From positions 1 through 64,000 of the forward strand of contig NZ_RCUW01000004.1 of the NCBI RefSeq assembly GCF_003667525.1: a stretch of DNA of 64,000 nucleotides, read 5' to 3'. This DNA comes from Mycetocola_B reblochoni. Its GTDB lineage: Bacteria > Actinomycetota > Actinomycetes > Actinomycetales > Microbacteriaceae. Position 1 is the stretch's first letter, and each line of letters starts with the position of its first letter. This document shows positions 44,680 to 54,146 of the stretch, piece by piece. Made by a program: the position numbers and the translations under genes. The notes beneath the pieces are model-generated. The model did not search any database and was not told where the DNA came from. It worked only from the letters and a program-made list of their open reading frames with translations.

Positions 44680-46188
44680 GTGCAAGCCCAGGGATTCCAT
44701 AGCGGCCCCGTTCCCCTCGCGGTACGGATGAGACCGCGCAGCCTCGACGAGGTCGCCGGGCAGCGGCACCTGCTCAGGCCGGGGTCGCCGCTGCGACGCC
44801 TCGCCTCCGATGCCAGCGGGACGACGGGCGCCAGCTCGGTCATCCTCTGGGGCCCGCCCGGCACGGGCAAGACGACGATCGCTCAGGCGATCGCGCACAG
44901 TTCCGGTCGCCGATTCGTCGAGCTCTCGGCGGTCACCGCCGGCGTCAAGGACGTCAGGGCGGTCATGGAGGAGGCGATGACGAGCCGCGACCTCTATGGA
45001 CTGGCGACCGTGCTCTTCCTCGACGAGATCCACCGCTTCAGCAAGGCGCAGCAGGACGCTCTGCTGCCGGGCGTCGAGAACGGCTGGGTCATCCTGGTCG
45101 CCGCCACGACGGAGAACCCGTCCTTCTCCGTGATCTCGCCGCTGCTGTCCCGGTCGCTCCTACTCACCCTCGAGCAGCTCGACGACGCCGACCTCGGCGC
45201 CCTGATCGACAGGGCGGTCACCGACTCGCGCGGCCTCGGCGACGAGTACGTGCTGGAGCCGGAGGCACGGAGGGCGTTGATCCAGCTCGCCTCGGGCGAC
45301 GCCCGACGCGCATTGACGGCGCTCGAGGCCGCCGCGGTCGGGGCTGTGGATCCTACCGCCACCCCGTCGGCCGGGCGGGGGAGTGCGGCAGGGGGGCCAG
45401 ACGGAACCGACCACGACGGAGTGGACGACGACGCCGAGACCGCTGACGCCGAGACCGCTGACGCCGACGGCGAGGACGACGGTGAGGGCACTGACGGCTC
45501 GGCAGCAGGAAGCACGGATGAGGCGGCCGCCCCCGACGACCCGCGCCCCCGGATCACGGCCGAGGTCGTCGCCCAGGCCGTCGACAGGGCACTCCTGCGC
45601 TACGACAGGAACGGTGACGAGCACTACGACGTCATCAGCGCCTTCATCAAGTCCATCCGGGGCTCGGACCCCGACGCCGCACTGCACTATCTCGCGCGGA
45701 TGATCGAGGCGGGGGAGGACGCCCGTTTCATCGCGAGGCGCATCATCGTCTCCGCTGCGGAGGACGTGGGCATGGCCGACCCGCAGGCGCTTCCGATCGC
45801 GGTCGCCGCCGCCGACGCCGTGCAGCTCATCGGCATGCCCGAGGGCCGCATCCCGCTGGCGGAGGCCGTCGTCTACCTGGCGACGGCGGCGAAGTCGAAC
45901 GCCTCGTACACCGGAATCAACGAGGCGATCGCGGATGTCAAGGCCGGTCGCTTCGGACGCGTCCCGACGCACCTGCGGGACGCGCACTACGCCGGAGCCA
46001 AGCGCCTCGGCCACGGCAAGGGCTACCGTTACCCGCACGACGACGACAGGGGCGTCCTCGAGCAGCAGTACCTTCCCGACGAACTGCGCGGTCGCGTCTA
46101 CTACCGACCCACCCCGCACGGCAACGAGCGGGACGTCGGCTCGCGGCTCGAGAAGCTGCGCAAGATCCTGCGCGGCGCACGGCCCTGA
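44680..46188 (+). CDS. rarA: replication-associated recombination protein A (RarA/MgsA)
   Basis: 502 residues from a GTG. AAA+ ATPase: RPRSLDEVAGQRHLL, Walker A WGPPGTGKTTIAQA (about 63-76), Walker B LFLDEIHRFSKAQQDALLP, sensor ATTENPSF, then the C-terminal tetramerisation domain (YDVISAFIKSIRGSDPDAAL, EGRIPLAEAVVYLATA). It acts at stalled forks. Family members are usually about 430-450 residues; this one has an extra, acidic, low-complexity stretch at about 230-287 between the AAA+ lid and the C-terminal domain, partly made of a DAETA repeat. Confidence 0.93.
   Translation: MQAQGFHSGPVPLAVRMRPRSLDEVAGQRHLLRPGSPLRRLASDASGTTGASSVILWGPPGTGKTTIAQAIAHSSGRRFVELSAVTAGVKDVRAVMEEAMTSRDLYGLATVLFLDEIHRFSKAQQDALLPGVENGWVILVAATTENPSFSVISPLLSRSLLLTLEQLDDADLGALIDRAVTDSRGLGDEYVLEPEARRALIQLASGDARRALTALEAAAVGAVDPTATPSAGRGSAAGGPDGTDHDGVDDDAETADAETADADGEDDGEGTDGSAAGSTDEAAAPDDPRPRITAEVVAQAVDRALLRYDRNGDEHYDVISAFIKSIRGSDPDAALHYLARMIEAGEDARFIARRIIVSAAEDVGMADPQALPIAVAAADAVQLIGMPEGRIPLAEAVVYLATAAKSNASYTGINEAIADVKAGRFGRVPTHLRDAHYAGAKRLGHGKGYRYPHDDDRGVLEQQYLPDELRGRVYYRPTPHGNERDVGSRLEKLRKILRGARP
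45430..45467. repeat. 15-bp in-frame tandem repeat inside rarA
   Basis: GACGCCGAGACCGCT occurs twice without mismatch (45430-45444, 45445-45459) and begins a third time (GACGCCGA). It encodes DAETA-DAETA-DAD in a disordered acidic insertion, so its copy number could vary by slippage without a frameshift. Confidence 0.85.
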
Positions 46189-46189
46189 G

Positions 46190-46367
46190 CCGTCGACGCC
46201 GTGCTAGTCTGATGGACGGCCTCGATTCAGGTGTTGCGTGCGGCTGCGCGACATCGCCGAATGACTGGACGGTTCTGTAGCCGAACCCCCGTGGCTCATC
46301 CCTCTTACACCCATACCGACCGGACGACCCGGTCGGCATTCGCCGTAAGAACCGTTGAAAGGACACC
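46190..46367 (+). promoter_or_regulatory. long leader of rpsD, candidate S4 autoregulatory region
   Basis: The rarA-rpsD gap holds TAGTCT at 46205-46210 (a plausible -10) followed by about 150 bases of untranslated leader, longer than for neighbouring genes, with several short inverted repeats (GACCGGACGACCCGGTC near 46319-46335). Ribosomal protein S4 autoregulates through its leader in several bacteria. A Rfam-type match was not tested. Confidence 0.35.
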
Positions 46368-46997
46368 GTGTCTACCAAGTCACGTACCCGTAGCAAGACC
46401 CGCCTCTCCCGGGCCCTGGGCATCGCCCTGACCCCGAAGGCGGCGAAGTACATGGAGAAGCGCCCGTACGCCCCCGGCGAGCACGGCCGCACCAAGCGCA
46501 AGACCGACAGCGACTACGCCGTCCGCCTGCGTGAGAAGCAGCGTCTTCGCGCCCAGTACGGCATCCGCGAGAAGCAGCTGACGATCGCCTTCAAGGAGGC
46601 GCGTCGTCGTCAGGGCCTGACCGGTGAGAACCTCATCGAGCTGCTCGAGACCCGTCTGGACGCTCTCGTCCTGCGTGCTGGCCTCGCCAGGACCACCGCG
46701 CAGGCGCGTCAGATGGTCGTGCACCGCCACATCATGGTCGACGGCCAGATCGTGGACCGCCCGTCCTTCCGCGTGAAGCCGGGGCAGCTCATCCACGTGA
46801 AGCCGAAGTCCGAGGGCACCGAGCCCTTCCAGGTCGCGGCCGCCGGCGGACACGCCGACGTCATCGCGAAGGTTCCCGCGTACGTCTCGGTGGAGCTCGA
46901 CAAGCTCCAGGCACGCCTCGAGCGTGCGCCGAAGCGCAGCGAGATCCCCGTGATCTGCGAAGAGCAGCTCGTCGTCGAGTACTACGCAGCGCGCTAG
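46368..46997 (+). CDS. rpsD: 30S ribosomal protein S4
   Basis: 209 residues from a GTG with AAAGGACACC upstream. It shows the uS4 fold: basic start (TKSRTRSKTRLSRALGIALT), GEHGRTKRKTDSDYAVRLRE, then the S4 RNA-binding domain (ETRLDALVLRAGLARTTAQA, RQMVVHRHIMVDGQIVD). Here it is a stand-alone gene, not in the alpha operon. No zinc-finger Cys cluster is visible, so this is a C-minus (zinc-independent) form. Confidence 0.97.
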   Translation: MSTKSRTRSKTRLSRALGIALTPKAAKYMEKRPYAPGEHGRTKRKTDSDYAVRLREKQRLRAQYGIREKQLTIAFKEARRRQGLTGENLIELLETRLDALVLRAGLARTTAQARQMVVHRHIMVDGQIVDRPSFRVKPGQLIHVKPKSEGTEPFQVAAAGGHADVIAKVPAYVSVELDKLQARLERAPKRSEIPVICEEQLVVEYYAAR

Positions 46998-47009
46998 TCT
47001 CCGTTTCCT

Positions 47010-47044
47010 GCACGGGCCCCGCGGCATCGCCGTGGGGCCCGTGT
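47010..47044 (+). terminator. hairpin terminator after rpsD
   Basis: An inverted repeat with arms GCACGGGCCCCGCGG and CCGTGGGGCCCGTGTGC (one G-T pair) and an ATCG-type loop begins 12 bp after the rpsD stop. Confidence 0.7.
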
Positions 47045-47118
47045 GCATTCCCGGACGACCCCGCCCGGCGAGTAGGATGTCCGGCAGGCCCAGGCCGTCC
47101 CACACCACGAGGAGCCCC

Positions 47119-47307
47119 ATGAAAAACGCCGTCTGGCTGATCGTCGGAATCGTCACCGGATTCGTCGTCGCGCACCAGGTCAACAAGTCTCACGCGGGGC
47201 ACGAGTTCTTCGCCGAGCTCGACGGACGCATCCGTGAGTTCACCGACTCCGTCTCCGACGCCTACAACCGTCGCGAGGCCGAGCTGCGCACCCGCGACGA
47301 GAACTGA
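47119..47307 (+). CDS. small single-span membrane protein between rpsD and alaS
   Basis: 62 residues from the ATG at 47119 (GAGGAG 4-5 bases upstream; the frame is open further up but without signal). One N-terminal membrane segment (AVWLIVGIVTGFVVAHQV) is followed by a charged helical tail (GRIREFTDSVSDAYNRREAE). A protein of this type is commonly found between rpsD and alaS in Microbacteriaceae-like genomes. The function is unknown. Confidence 0.75.
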   Translation: MKNAVWLIVGIVTGFVVAHQVNKSHAGHEFFAELDGRIREFTDSVSDAYNRREAELRTRDEN

Positions 47308-47354
47308 CGTCCCTCAACGTTTACCCTCCACCCGACACGTCACCGAACGGACCC

Positions 47355-50012
47355 ATGAAGACCGCTGAAATTCGTCAACGCTGGCTCGACTTCTTCGGCG
47401 CGAGGGAGCACACCGTTGTGCCCTCCGCCTCGCTGGTCAGCGACGACCCCTCGCTCCTGTTCACCGTCGCGGGAATGGTTCCCTTCGTCCCCTACCTCAC
47501 CGGCGTCGTGCCCGCCCCGTACCCGCGCGCGACCAGCGTGCAGAAGTGCATCAGGACGAACGACATCGAGGAGGTCGGCAAGACCCCTCGCCACGGCACC
47601 TTCTTCCAGATGAACGGCAACTTCTCCTTCGGCGACTACTTCAAGGAGGGGGCGATCAGCTACGCCTGGGAGCTGCTGACCAGCTCCGAGCTCGCCGGCG
47701 GCTACGGCTTCGACCCGAAGGACCTGTGGGTCACCGTCTACCGGGACGACGACGAGGCCGCGGCGCTGTGGCGCCGCATCGCCGGACTGCCGGAGGAACG
47801 CATCCAGCGACTCGACAAGGACACCAACTACTGGTCCACGGGTCAGCCGGGCCCCGCGGGCCCCTGCTCGGAGATCTTCTTCGACCGCGGCCCCGCCTAC
47901 GGTCGCGACGGGGGACCGGCGACCGACGACGACCGCTACGTCGAGATCTGGAACCTCGTGTTCATGCAGTACTCGGTGACGAACGTGCGGAGCAAGGTCG
48001 ACTTCGACATCGTCGGAGAGCTTCCGAAGAAGAACATCGACACCGGCATGGGCCTCGAGCGCGTCGCCTTCCTCAAGCAGGGCGTCGAGAACATGTACGA
48101 GATCGACCAGGTCAGGCCGGTGCTCGACCGGGCGGCCGAGCTCAGCGGTCGCCGCTACGGGGCGAACCACGAGGACGACGTCCGGATGCGCGTCGTCGCC
48201 GACCACGTCCGCTCCTCCCTCATGCTGATGAGCGACGGGGTGAGCCCGTCGAACGAGGGTCGCGGGTACATCCTGCGCCGGCTGCTGCGTCGCTCCGTTC
48301 GGGCGATGCGCCTGCTCGGCGTCGAGGACGCCACGTTCCCCGAGCTGTTCGCCGCCTCGCGCGACGCGATGGCGGAGTCCTACCCCGAGGTCGAGCGCGA
48401 CTACGGGCACATCTCCCAGCTGGCCGACAACGAGGAGCAGACGTTCCTGCGCACCCTCGCGGCCGGCACGACGATCCTCGATCTCGCGCTCGACGACAGC
48501 AAGCGCGCCGGCCGTTCCTCGCTCCCCGGCGACTCGGCCTTTCTGCTGCACGACACCTACGGTTTCCCGATTGACCTCACCCTCGAGATCGCCGAGGAGT
48601 CGGGGCTCAGCGTGGACAGGCGCGAGTTCGACCGTCTGATGGGCGAGCAGCGTTCGCGCGCCAAGGCCGACGCGAAGTCGAAGAAGACCCAGATGGCCGA
48701 CCTCACCGTGTACTCGGGGCTGCGCGGCAAGGGCGAGACGGTGTTCACCGGATATACCGAGCTGCAGACGGAGTCACGTGTCCTCGGCATCATCGTCGAC
48801 GGCGTTCCCGTCGACCGTGCGACCACCGGCCAGCGGGCGGAGGTCATCCTCGCCGAGACGGCGCTCTACGCCGAGTCCGGTGGGCAGGACGCCGACCAGG
48901 GCACGATCGTCGGTCCGGGCTACGACCTCGACGTGATCGACGTGCAGAAGCCCGTCGCGGGCCTCATCTCACACACGGTCGACGTGGTCAGGGGTGAGGT
49001 CCACGTGGACGCCCCCGCGACGAGCATCGTCGACGCCGACTACCGCAGGGGCGCCAGGCAGGCGCACTCGGGGACGCACATCGTGCACGCGGCTCTTCGC
49101 CAGGTGCTCGGCGACAACGCCCACCAGTCCGGCTCCTTCAACAAGGCGGGGTACCTGCGGCTGGACTTCTCCTGGAACCAGGCGCTCAGCGCGGAGACGA
49201 AGACCGAGATCGAGGAGATCTCCAACAACGCCATCCGCGACAACCTCGAGGTGACCACGCGCGAGATGCCCCTCGACGAGGCGAAGGCCCTCGGGGCGAT
49301 GGCCCTCTTCGGCGAGAAGTACGGCGACACCGTGCGCATGGTCGACATCGGCGGCCCCTGGTCGCGTGAGCTCTGCGCGGGAACGCACGTGGCGACCAGC
49401 GCGGAGATCGGCATGATCAACCTGGTCAGCGAGTCGAGCGTCGGCTCGACGAACCGACGGGTGGAGTCCCTGGTCGGGCTCGAGGCGTTCCGCGAGTTCG
49501 CCGCGGAGCGTGCGCTCGTGTCCGAGCTGACCTCGTCGCTCAAGACCCCGAAGGACCAGCTGCTGACCCGGGTCGGCGAGCTCAGCGCCTCGCTGAAGCA
49601 GGCGGAGAAGAAGATTCAGTCGTTCCAGGCCCAGGCGCTCCAGCAGCGCGTGCCCGGCCTGCTGGAGCGCCGTGTGCGCAGGGGCGCGCTCGAGCTCGTC
49701 GCCGAGGACCTCGGCACGCTCGACTCCGCCGACGAGCTGCGCACCCTGACGACGACCGTCCGCGAGCGGCTGGCCGCCGAGCCCGCCGTCGTGGCGCTGA
49801 CGGCGACGGTCTCCGGTCGCCCCGTTGTGCTCGTGGCGACGACACCGTCGGCGCGGGACGCCGGGGTCAAGGCCGGCGCGCTGGTCCGCACGGCCGCGCA
49901 GGTGCTCGGCGGCGGCGGGGGCGGCAAGGACGACCTCGCCCAGGGCGGCGGCCAGGACGTCACCGCCATCCCCGCGGCACTCCAGGCCATCGCGACACAG
50001 CTTCCGGCGTAG
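47355..50012 (+). CDS. alaS: alanyl-tRNA synthetase
   Basis: 885 residues. Class II catalytic core (RQRWLDFFGAREHTVVPSAS, KCIRTNDIEEVGKTPRHGTF, MNGNFSFGDYFKEGA, NTGMGLER-like DTGMGLERVAF), editing domain with HSGTHIVHAALRQ and CAGTHV zinc-binding motifs, and a C-terminal C-Ala domain ending in a Gly-rich GGGGGGKDDLAQGGG segment. It charges and edits tRNA-Ala. ruvX starts 4 bp after the stop. Confidence 0.97.
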   Translation: MKTAEIRQRWLDFFGAREHTVVPSASLVSDDPSLLFTVAGMVPFVPYLTGVVPAPYPRATSVQKCIRTNDIEEVGKTPRHGTFFQMNGNFSFGDYFKEGAISYAWELLTSSELAGGYGFDPKDLWVTVYRDDDEAAALWRRIAGLPEERIQRLDKDTNYWSTGQPGPAGPCSEIFFDRGPAYGRDGGPATDDDRYVEIWNLVFMQYSVTNVRSKVDFDIVGELPKKNIDTGMGLERVAFLKQGVENMYEIDQVRPVLDRAAELSGRRYGANHEDDVRMRVVADHVRSSLMLMSDGVSPSNEGRGYILRRLLRRSVRAMRLLGVEDATFPELFAASRDAMAESYPEVERDYGHISQLADNEEQTFLRTLAAGTTILDLALDDSKRAGRSSLPGDSAFLLHDTYGFPIDLTLEIAEESGLSVDRREFDRLMGEQRSRAKADAKSKKTQMADLTVYSGLRGKGETVFTGYTELQTESRVLGIIVDGVPVDRATTGQRAEVILAETALYAESGGQDADQGTIVGPGYDLDVIDVQKPVAGLISHTVDVVRGEVHVDAPATSIVDADYRRGARQAHSGTHIVHAALRQVLGDNAHQSGSFNKAGYLRLDFSWNQALSAETKTEIEEISNNAIRDNLEVTTREMPLDEAKALGAMALFGEKYGDTVRMVDIGGPWSRELCAGTHVATSAEIGMINLVSESSVGSTNRRVESLVGLEAFREFAAERALVSELTSSLKTPKDQLLTRVGELSASLKQAEKKIQSFQAQALQQRVPGLLERRVRRGALELVAEDLGTLDSADELRTLTTTVRERLAAEPAVVALTATVSGRPVVLVATTPSARDAGVKAGALVRTAAQVLGGGGGGKDDLAQGGGQDVTAIPAALQAIATQLPA

Positions 50013-50016
50013 CCGC

Positions 50017-50499
50017 GTGCGCACGGGTATCAGGCTCGGGATCGACGTCGGCACCGCGCGTGTCGGCGTCGCATCCAGCGACCTGCACGGCATCCTCGCG
50101 ACGCCGGTGGAGACGGTTCCCCGCGATCACGACGGCTCGGACGATGTGGCGCGCATCGCCGCGATCGTGGCCGAGCGTGCCGCGCTCGAGGTGGTCGTGG
50201 GGGAGCCGATGGCGCTGTCCGGTCGCCGGACCGCCTCGACCGAGGACGCGATCGGCTTCGCCTCGCGACTGGCCGCGGCACTGCCGGTCCCCGTCCGTCT
50301 GGTCGACGAGCGCATGTCGACGGTGAGCGCGCATCAGGCGCTGCGAAGCGCGGGACGCAAACAGAAGGGCACGCGGCCGATCATCGACCAGGCCGCGGCC
50401 GTCGTCATCCTGCAGCACGCCCTCGACAGCGAACGCGGATCGGGACGCCCGCCCGGCCGCGCCGTCGACCCGGGGGCCGACACGGAGGGAGCCGAGTGA
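50017..50499 (+). CDS. ruvX: Holliday junction resolvase-like pre-16S rRNA nuclease RuvX/YqgF
   Basis: 160 residues from the GTG at 50017. RNase H-like fold with LGIDVGTARVGVASSD (first Asp), VVGEPMALSGR, LVDERMSTVSAHQAL (catalytic Asp/Glu) and IIDQAAAVVILQHAL (last Asp). The family (YqgF) matures 16S rRNA ends and was once annotated as a resolvase. It sits in the typical alaS-ruvX-mltG order, overlapping mltG by 4 bp. Confidence 0.95.
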   Translation: MRTGIRLGIDVGTARVGVASSDLHGILATPVETVPRDHDGSDDVARIAAIVAERAALEVVVGEPMALSGRRTASTEDAIGFASRLAAALPVPVRLVDERMSTVSAHQALRSAGRKQKGTRPIIDQAAAVVILQHALDSERGSGRPPGRAVDPGADTEGAE

Positions 50500-52022
50500 G
50501 CGAATCGGACGCCGACAACCACCCCCTGACCCGCAGGGAGCGTCGGGAGATGCTGCACAGGGAGTCGCAGGCGACACCCCGGAACGCCGCCGGTCCGGCC
50601 ACGAAGGGTGGCGCGGCGAGCGGCGACCCCGCGGGCACCGGCACGGCCAACGATGCGATGTCGCGTGCTGGCGCGACGAACGGCGACCCGGAGGACGCCG
50701 GACGCGCGAACGCTCCCGGAGCGCCGGAGCCGAGCGCTCCGCTGCCCGCCGCGGTCGCCCCCGCGAACCCCACGGACCAGGACCATGCCGCGGCGAGCGT
50801 GGAGAGCCTGCTCGGGTTCACGACCGCCGCCGCCACCGACGCGGCCGCACAGGGGCACGCGGTCGACGCAGCAGGCGCAGCCGCCTCGACCGGCAGCGGC
50901 GACTCCGGCGGACGGGACTCCAGACGACGGGCCCTGAGCGGTGACCGGCCCCCGCGCCGCAGACGCCGCTGGCTGACGCCCGTCATCGTCGTCGTCGCGA
51001 TCATCGCGGTGCTCGGAGGGGGCGCGGCGTTCGCCTACACGACCTTCAAGCCGCAGATCGACGCGATCGCGAGCCGCTTCCAGCCGAGCGACTACGAGGG
51101 CACGGGCACGGGCGAGGTCGTCATCCAGATCGTGGACGGCCAGGACGGCGCCGACGTCGCGGCGACGCTCGAGGAGAACGATGTCGTGATGACCTCGCGA
51201 GCGTTCTACTCCCTTCTGCTCGCCCAGCCGACGGAGGTCGTGTTCCATGCGGGCACCTACCGGCTGAAGTCGCAGATGAGCGCACAGGCGGCCCTCACGG
51301 CGCTGCAGGACGACGCCAACAAGCTCTCGAACCAGTTCGTGATCCCCGAGGGGACCGGCATCGACGACGTGCTCGAGCGCATCGCCACCGGACTGGACAT
51401 GGACAGGGACGAGCTGGAGGCGGCCGCCGCGGACCCGCAGTCCTTCGGCCTTCCCGACGAGGCCACCACCCTCGAGGGCTTCCTGTTCCCCGCGACGTAC
51501 GTGATCGAGCCGGGCACGAGCGCCACGGATGTCCTCCAGACGCTCGTCGATCGCAGCATGCAGGCCCTCGACGAGGCGGGCGTGGCGGCGGACGACCGCT
51601 GGGACACCGTCATCCTCGCCTCCATCGTGCAGCGGGAGGCGGGCCTCGCCGAGGACTACCCCAAGGTGGCGCGCGTCTTCCTCAACCGGCTCGACACCGC
51701 GAAGTGGCCGTCCGGCCTGCTGCAGTCGGACGCGACGGTCGCCTACGGGACGGGCAACACCCACACCGTGGAGACAACGCCCGAGGAGCGCGAGGACGCC
51801 TCCAACCCGTACAACACCTACGCCAACCCCGGGCTGCCGGTCGGCCCGATCTCCAACCCCGGCGACGTGGCCATCGACGCGGCCATCCATCCCGCCGACG
51901 GGGACTGGCTGTACTTCGTCACCTGGAACCTCGACACCGGCGAGACCTCGTTCTCGACCACCTACGAGGAGCACGAGGCCGCGGTCACGCGCTGGCAGGA
52001 GTGGATGGCGGCGAACCGATGA
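50496..52022 (+). CDS. mltG: endolytic murein transglycosylase MltG
   Basis: 508 residues from a GTG. A long disordered, Ala/Thr/Gly-rich cytosolic tail (1 to about 150), one membrane segment (TPVIVVVAIIAVLGGGAAFA, about 162-181), then the periplasmic LysM-like and YceG domains with the catalytic Glu in ILASIVQREAG (about 371-381) and NPYNTYANPGLPVGPISNPG. MltG cuts nascent glycan strands and sets their length. The N-terminal tail is longer than in most proteobacterial homologues. It overlaps aroE by 4 bp. Confidence 0.95.
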   Translation: MSESDADNHPLTRRERREMLHRESQATPRNAAGPATKGGAASGDPAGTGTANDAMSRAGATNGDPEDAGRANAPGAPEPSAPLPAAVAPANPTDQDHAAASVESLLGFTTAAATDAAAQGHAVDAAGAAASTGSGDSGGRDSRRRALSGDRPPRRRRRWLTPVIVVVAIIAVLGGGAAFAYTTFKPQIDAIASRFQPSDYEGTGTGEVVIQIVDGQDGADVAATLEENDVVMTSRAFYSLLLAQPTEVVFHAGTYRLKSQMSAQAALTALQDDANKLSNQFVIPEGTGIDDVLERIATGLDMDRDELEAAAADPQSFGLPDEATTLEGFLFPATYVIEPGTSATDVLQTLVDRSMQALDEAGVAADDRWDTVILASIVQREAGLAEDYPKVARVFLNRLDTAKWPSGLLQSDATVAYGTGNTHTVETTPEEREDASNPYNTYANPGLPVGPISNPGDVAIDAAIHPADGDWLYFVTWNLDTGETSFSTTYEEHEAAVTRWQEWMAANR

Positions 52023-52876
52023 GCCGGATCGAGCCGCACGGCGACGTCCTGGCCGTCTGGGGCTCGCCGATCGGGCACTCACGCTCGCCCCTCCTGCACC
52101 GGACCGCCTACGACGTGCTCGGGCTGGACTGGAGCTACGGGCGCAGGGAGGTCGACGAGACCGGCTTCGCGACGGCGTTCGCGCAGCGCACGCCGCGGTG
52201 GCGGGGGCTGTCGCTCACGATGCCGGTGAAGTCGCTCGCCTTCGCGGCGGCTGATCGTCGCGACAGGACGAGCGAGCTGACCGGTGCGAGCAACACCCTC
52301 GCGTTCACCGACGAGGGCATCGTCGCGGCCAACACGGACGTCGCCGGCATGGTGCTCGCCCTCGCCGACCGCGGTGTCACCTCTGCGGGCTCCGCCGCGG
52401 TGCTCGGCGGCGGCGCGACGGCGGCCAGCGCCCTCTGCGCCCTCGCAGCGATCGGCGTCACCGAGGTCGCGCTCTATCTGCGGAACGCGCGCAGGGCGGC
52501 CGAGCTGACACCGCTCGCTGATCGTCTCGGCATCGCCCTGTCCCCGCGCACGCTCGACGCGCTGCCCTCGGGTGACGAGCCCCTGCTCGTCTCGACGCTG
52601 CCCGGTCCGGCGCAGACCGATCTCGAGCTGTCACCTGGCCGGTTCCGCGGCGTCGCCGTGCTCGACGTCGCCTACGACCCCTGGCCGAGCCGCATCGCCG
52701 CGCTCGCGGCGGCGGACGGCTCCTCGGCCGCGAGCGGGCTGGACATGCTCGTGCACCAGGCCGTCGCCCAGATCCGGTTGTTCCTCGCCGGCACTCCCGA
52801 CGAGCGGCTGCCGGACGAAGCAGCGGTCACCGCGGCGATGTTCCGCGCGGTCGGGCGCCCCGTCCCCGCCCGCTGA
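52019..52876 (+). CDS. aroE: shikimate dehydrogenase
   Basis: 285 residues from the ATG at 52019. Substrate-site motifs GSPIGHSRSPLLHRTAYDVL and LSLTMPVKS (catalytic Lys), ASNTL, the nucleotide loop VLGGGATAASALCAL and VLDVAYDPWPS. The usual GCNVTxPxK appears as GLSLTMPVKS. It reduces 3-dehydroshikimate to shikimate with NADPH. Confidence 0.93.
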   Translation: MSRIEPHGDVLAVWGSPIGHSRSPLLHRTAYDVLGLDWSYGRREVDETGFATAFAQRTPRWRGLSLTMPVKSLAFAAADRRDRTSELTGASNTLAFTDEGIVAANTDVAGMVLALADRGVTSAGSAAVLGGGATAASALCALAAIGVTEVALYLRNARRAAELTPLADRLGIALSPRTLDALPSGDEPLLVSTLPGPAQTDLELSPGRFRGVAVLDVAYDPWPSRIAALAAADGSSAASGLDMLVHQAVAQIRLFLAGTPDERLPDEAAVTAAMFRAVGRPVPAR

Positions 52877-52937
52877 CGCCCGCGAACACGCGCCGCGAGC
52901 GTTCCGTCCGCCGCCCGCGCTGTGGAAAGATGGGGGA

Positions 52938-54146
52938 ATGCTTCGTTGGTTGACGGCCGGGGAATCCCACGGCCCAGAACTCATTGCCGTGCTCGAGGGG
53001 CTGCCCGCGGGCGTGCCCGTCACTCTTGACGCCGTCCGGGCCGATCTGGCCCGCCGCAAGCTCGGATACGGGCGCGGGTCGAGGATGAAGTTCGAGCAGG
53101 ACGAGCTGCACATCTCCGGAGGGGTGCGCCACGGTCTCAGCCTCGGCGGCCCGCTGGCCCTCCGCGTCGGCAACACCGAGTGGCCGAAGTGGCAGGAGGT
53201 CATGAGCCCCGAGCCCGTCGAGGTGACGGAGCGCTCACGCGGCCGCTCGGCGCCGCTGACCCGTCCGCGGCCCGGCCATGCCGACCTCGTCGGCATGCAG
53301 AAGTACGACTTCGACGAGGCCAGGCCGGTCCTGGAGCGGGCGAGCGCGCGGGAGACGGCGGCGCGGGTGGCTCTCGGAGCCGTCGCCAAGTCGTTCCTGG
53401 CGGAGCTCGGCGTGCGGCTCGTGTCGCACACGCTTTCGATCGGACCCGTCCGGGTCCCCGAGGGCGCGCCCCTGCCCGGGCCCGACGACGTGGCGACCCT
53501 CGACGCCGACCCGCTTCGCTGCTTCGACCCGGCGACGAGCGCGCTCATGGTCGACGAGGTCGACGACACGAAGAGGTCGGGCGACACCGTCGGGGGCGTC
53601 GTCGAGGTGATCGCCTACGGGCTCCCCGCCGGCCTCGGCTCGTACGTGCACGGCGACCGCCGCCTCGACGGCCAGCTCGCCGGCGCGCTCATGGGCATCC
53701 AGGCGATCAAGGGGGTCGAGGTCGGCGACGGCTTCCTCACCACGACCCGCAGGGGGTCGGCCGCGCACGACGAGCTCGTGATCGGGGCCGACGGCATCGA
53801 GCGCACCAGCAACAGGGCGGGGGGCATCGAGGGAGGCATGAGCACGGGCACCCCGTTGCGCGTCCGCGCGGGGATGAAGCCCATCGCCACCGTCCCGCAC
53901 TCGCTGCGGACGGTCGACGTCGCGACAGGCGAGACGGCCGGCGCGCACCACCAGCGGTCGGACGTGTGCGCGGTCCCCGCGGCTGGCGTGGTGGCCGAGG
54001 CGATGGTCGCGCTCGTGCTGGCGAACAGCATGGTCGAGAAGTTCGGCGGCGACAGCGTCGGGGAGACCAGGCGGAACCTGGAGTCGTACCGTGCCGAGGT
54101 CGCCGAGCGTCTGCGCACCAGCGCAGAGCTGGCGGACGAGGCCTGA
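52938..54146 (+). CDS. aroC: chorismate synthase
   Basis: 402 residues from the ATG at 52938, 61 bp after aroE. Signatures MLRWLTAGESHGPELIAVLE (first family signature), SRGRSAPLTRPRPGHADLVG, RASARETAARVALGAVAKSF and RTSNRAGGIEGGMSTG-type sequence near the third signature. It makes chorismate from EPSP using reduced FMN. The start overlaps no gene, but aroK follows with a 3-bp overlap. Confidence 0.97.
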   Translation: MLRWLTAGESHGPELIAVLEGLPAGVPVTLDAVRADLARRKLGYGRGSRMKFEQDELHISGGVRHGLSLGGPLALRVGNTEWPKWQEVMSPEPVEVTERSRGRSAPLTRPRPGHADLVGMQKYDFDEARPVLERASARETAARVALGAVAKSFLAELGVRLVSHTLSIGPVRVPEGAPLPGPDDVATLDADPLRCFDPATSALMVDEVDDTKRSGDTVGGVVEVIAYGLPAGLGSYVHGDRRLDGQLAGALMGIQAIKGVEVGDGFLTTTRRGSAAHDELVIGADGIERTSNRAGGIEGGMSTGTPLRVRAGMKPIATVPHSLRTVDVATGETAGAHHQRSDVCAVPAAGVVAEAMVALVLANSMVEKFGGDSVGETRRNLESYRAEVAERLRTSAELADEA

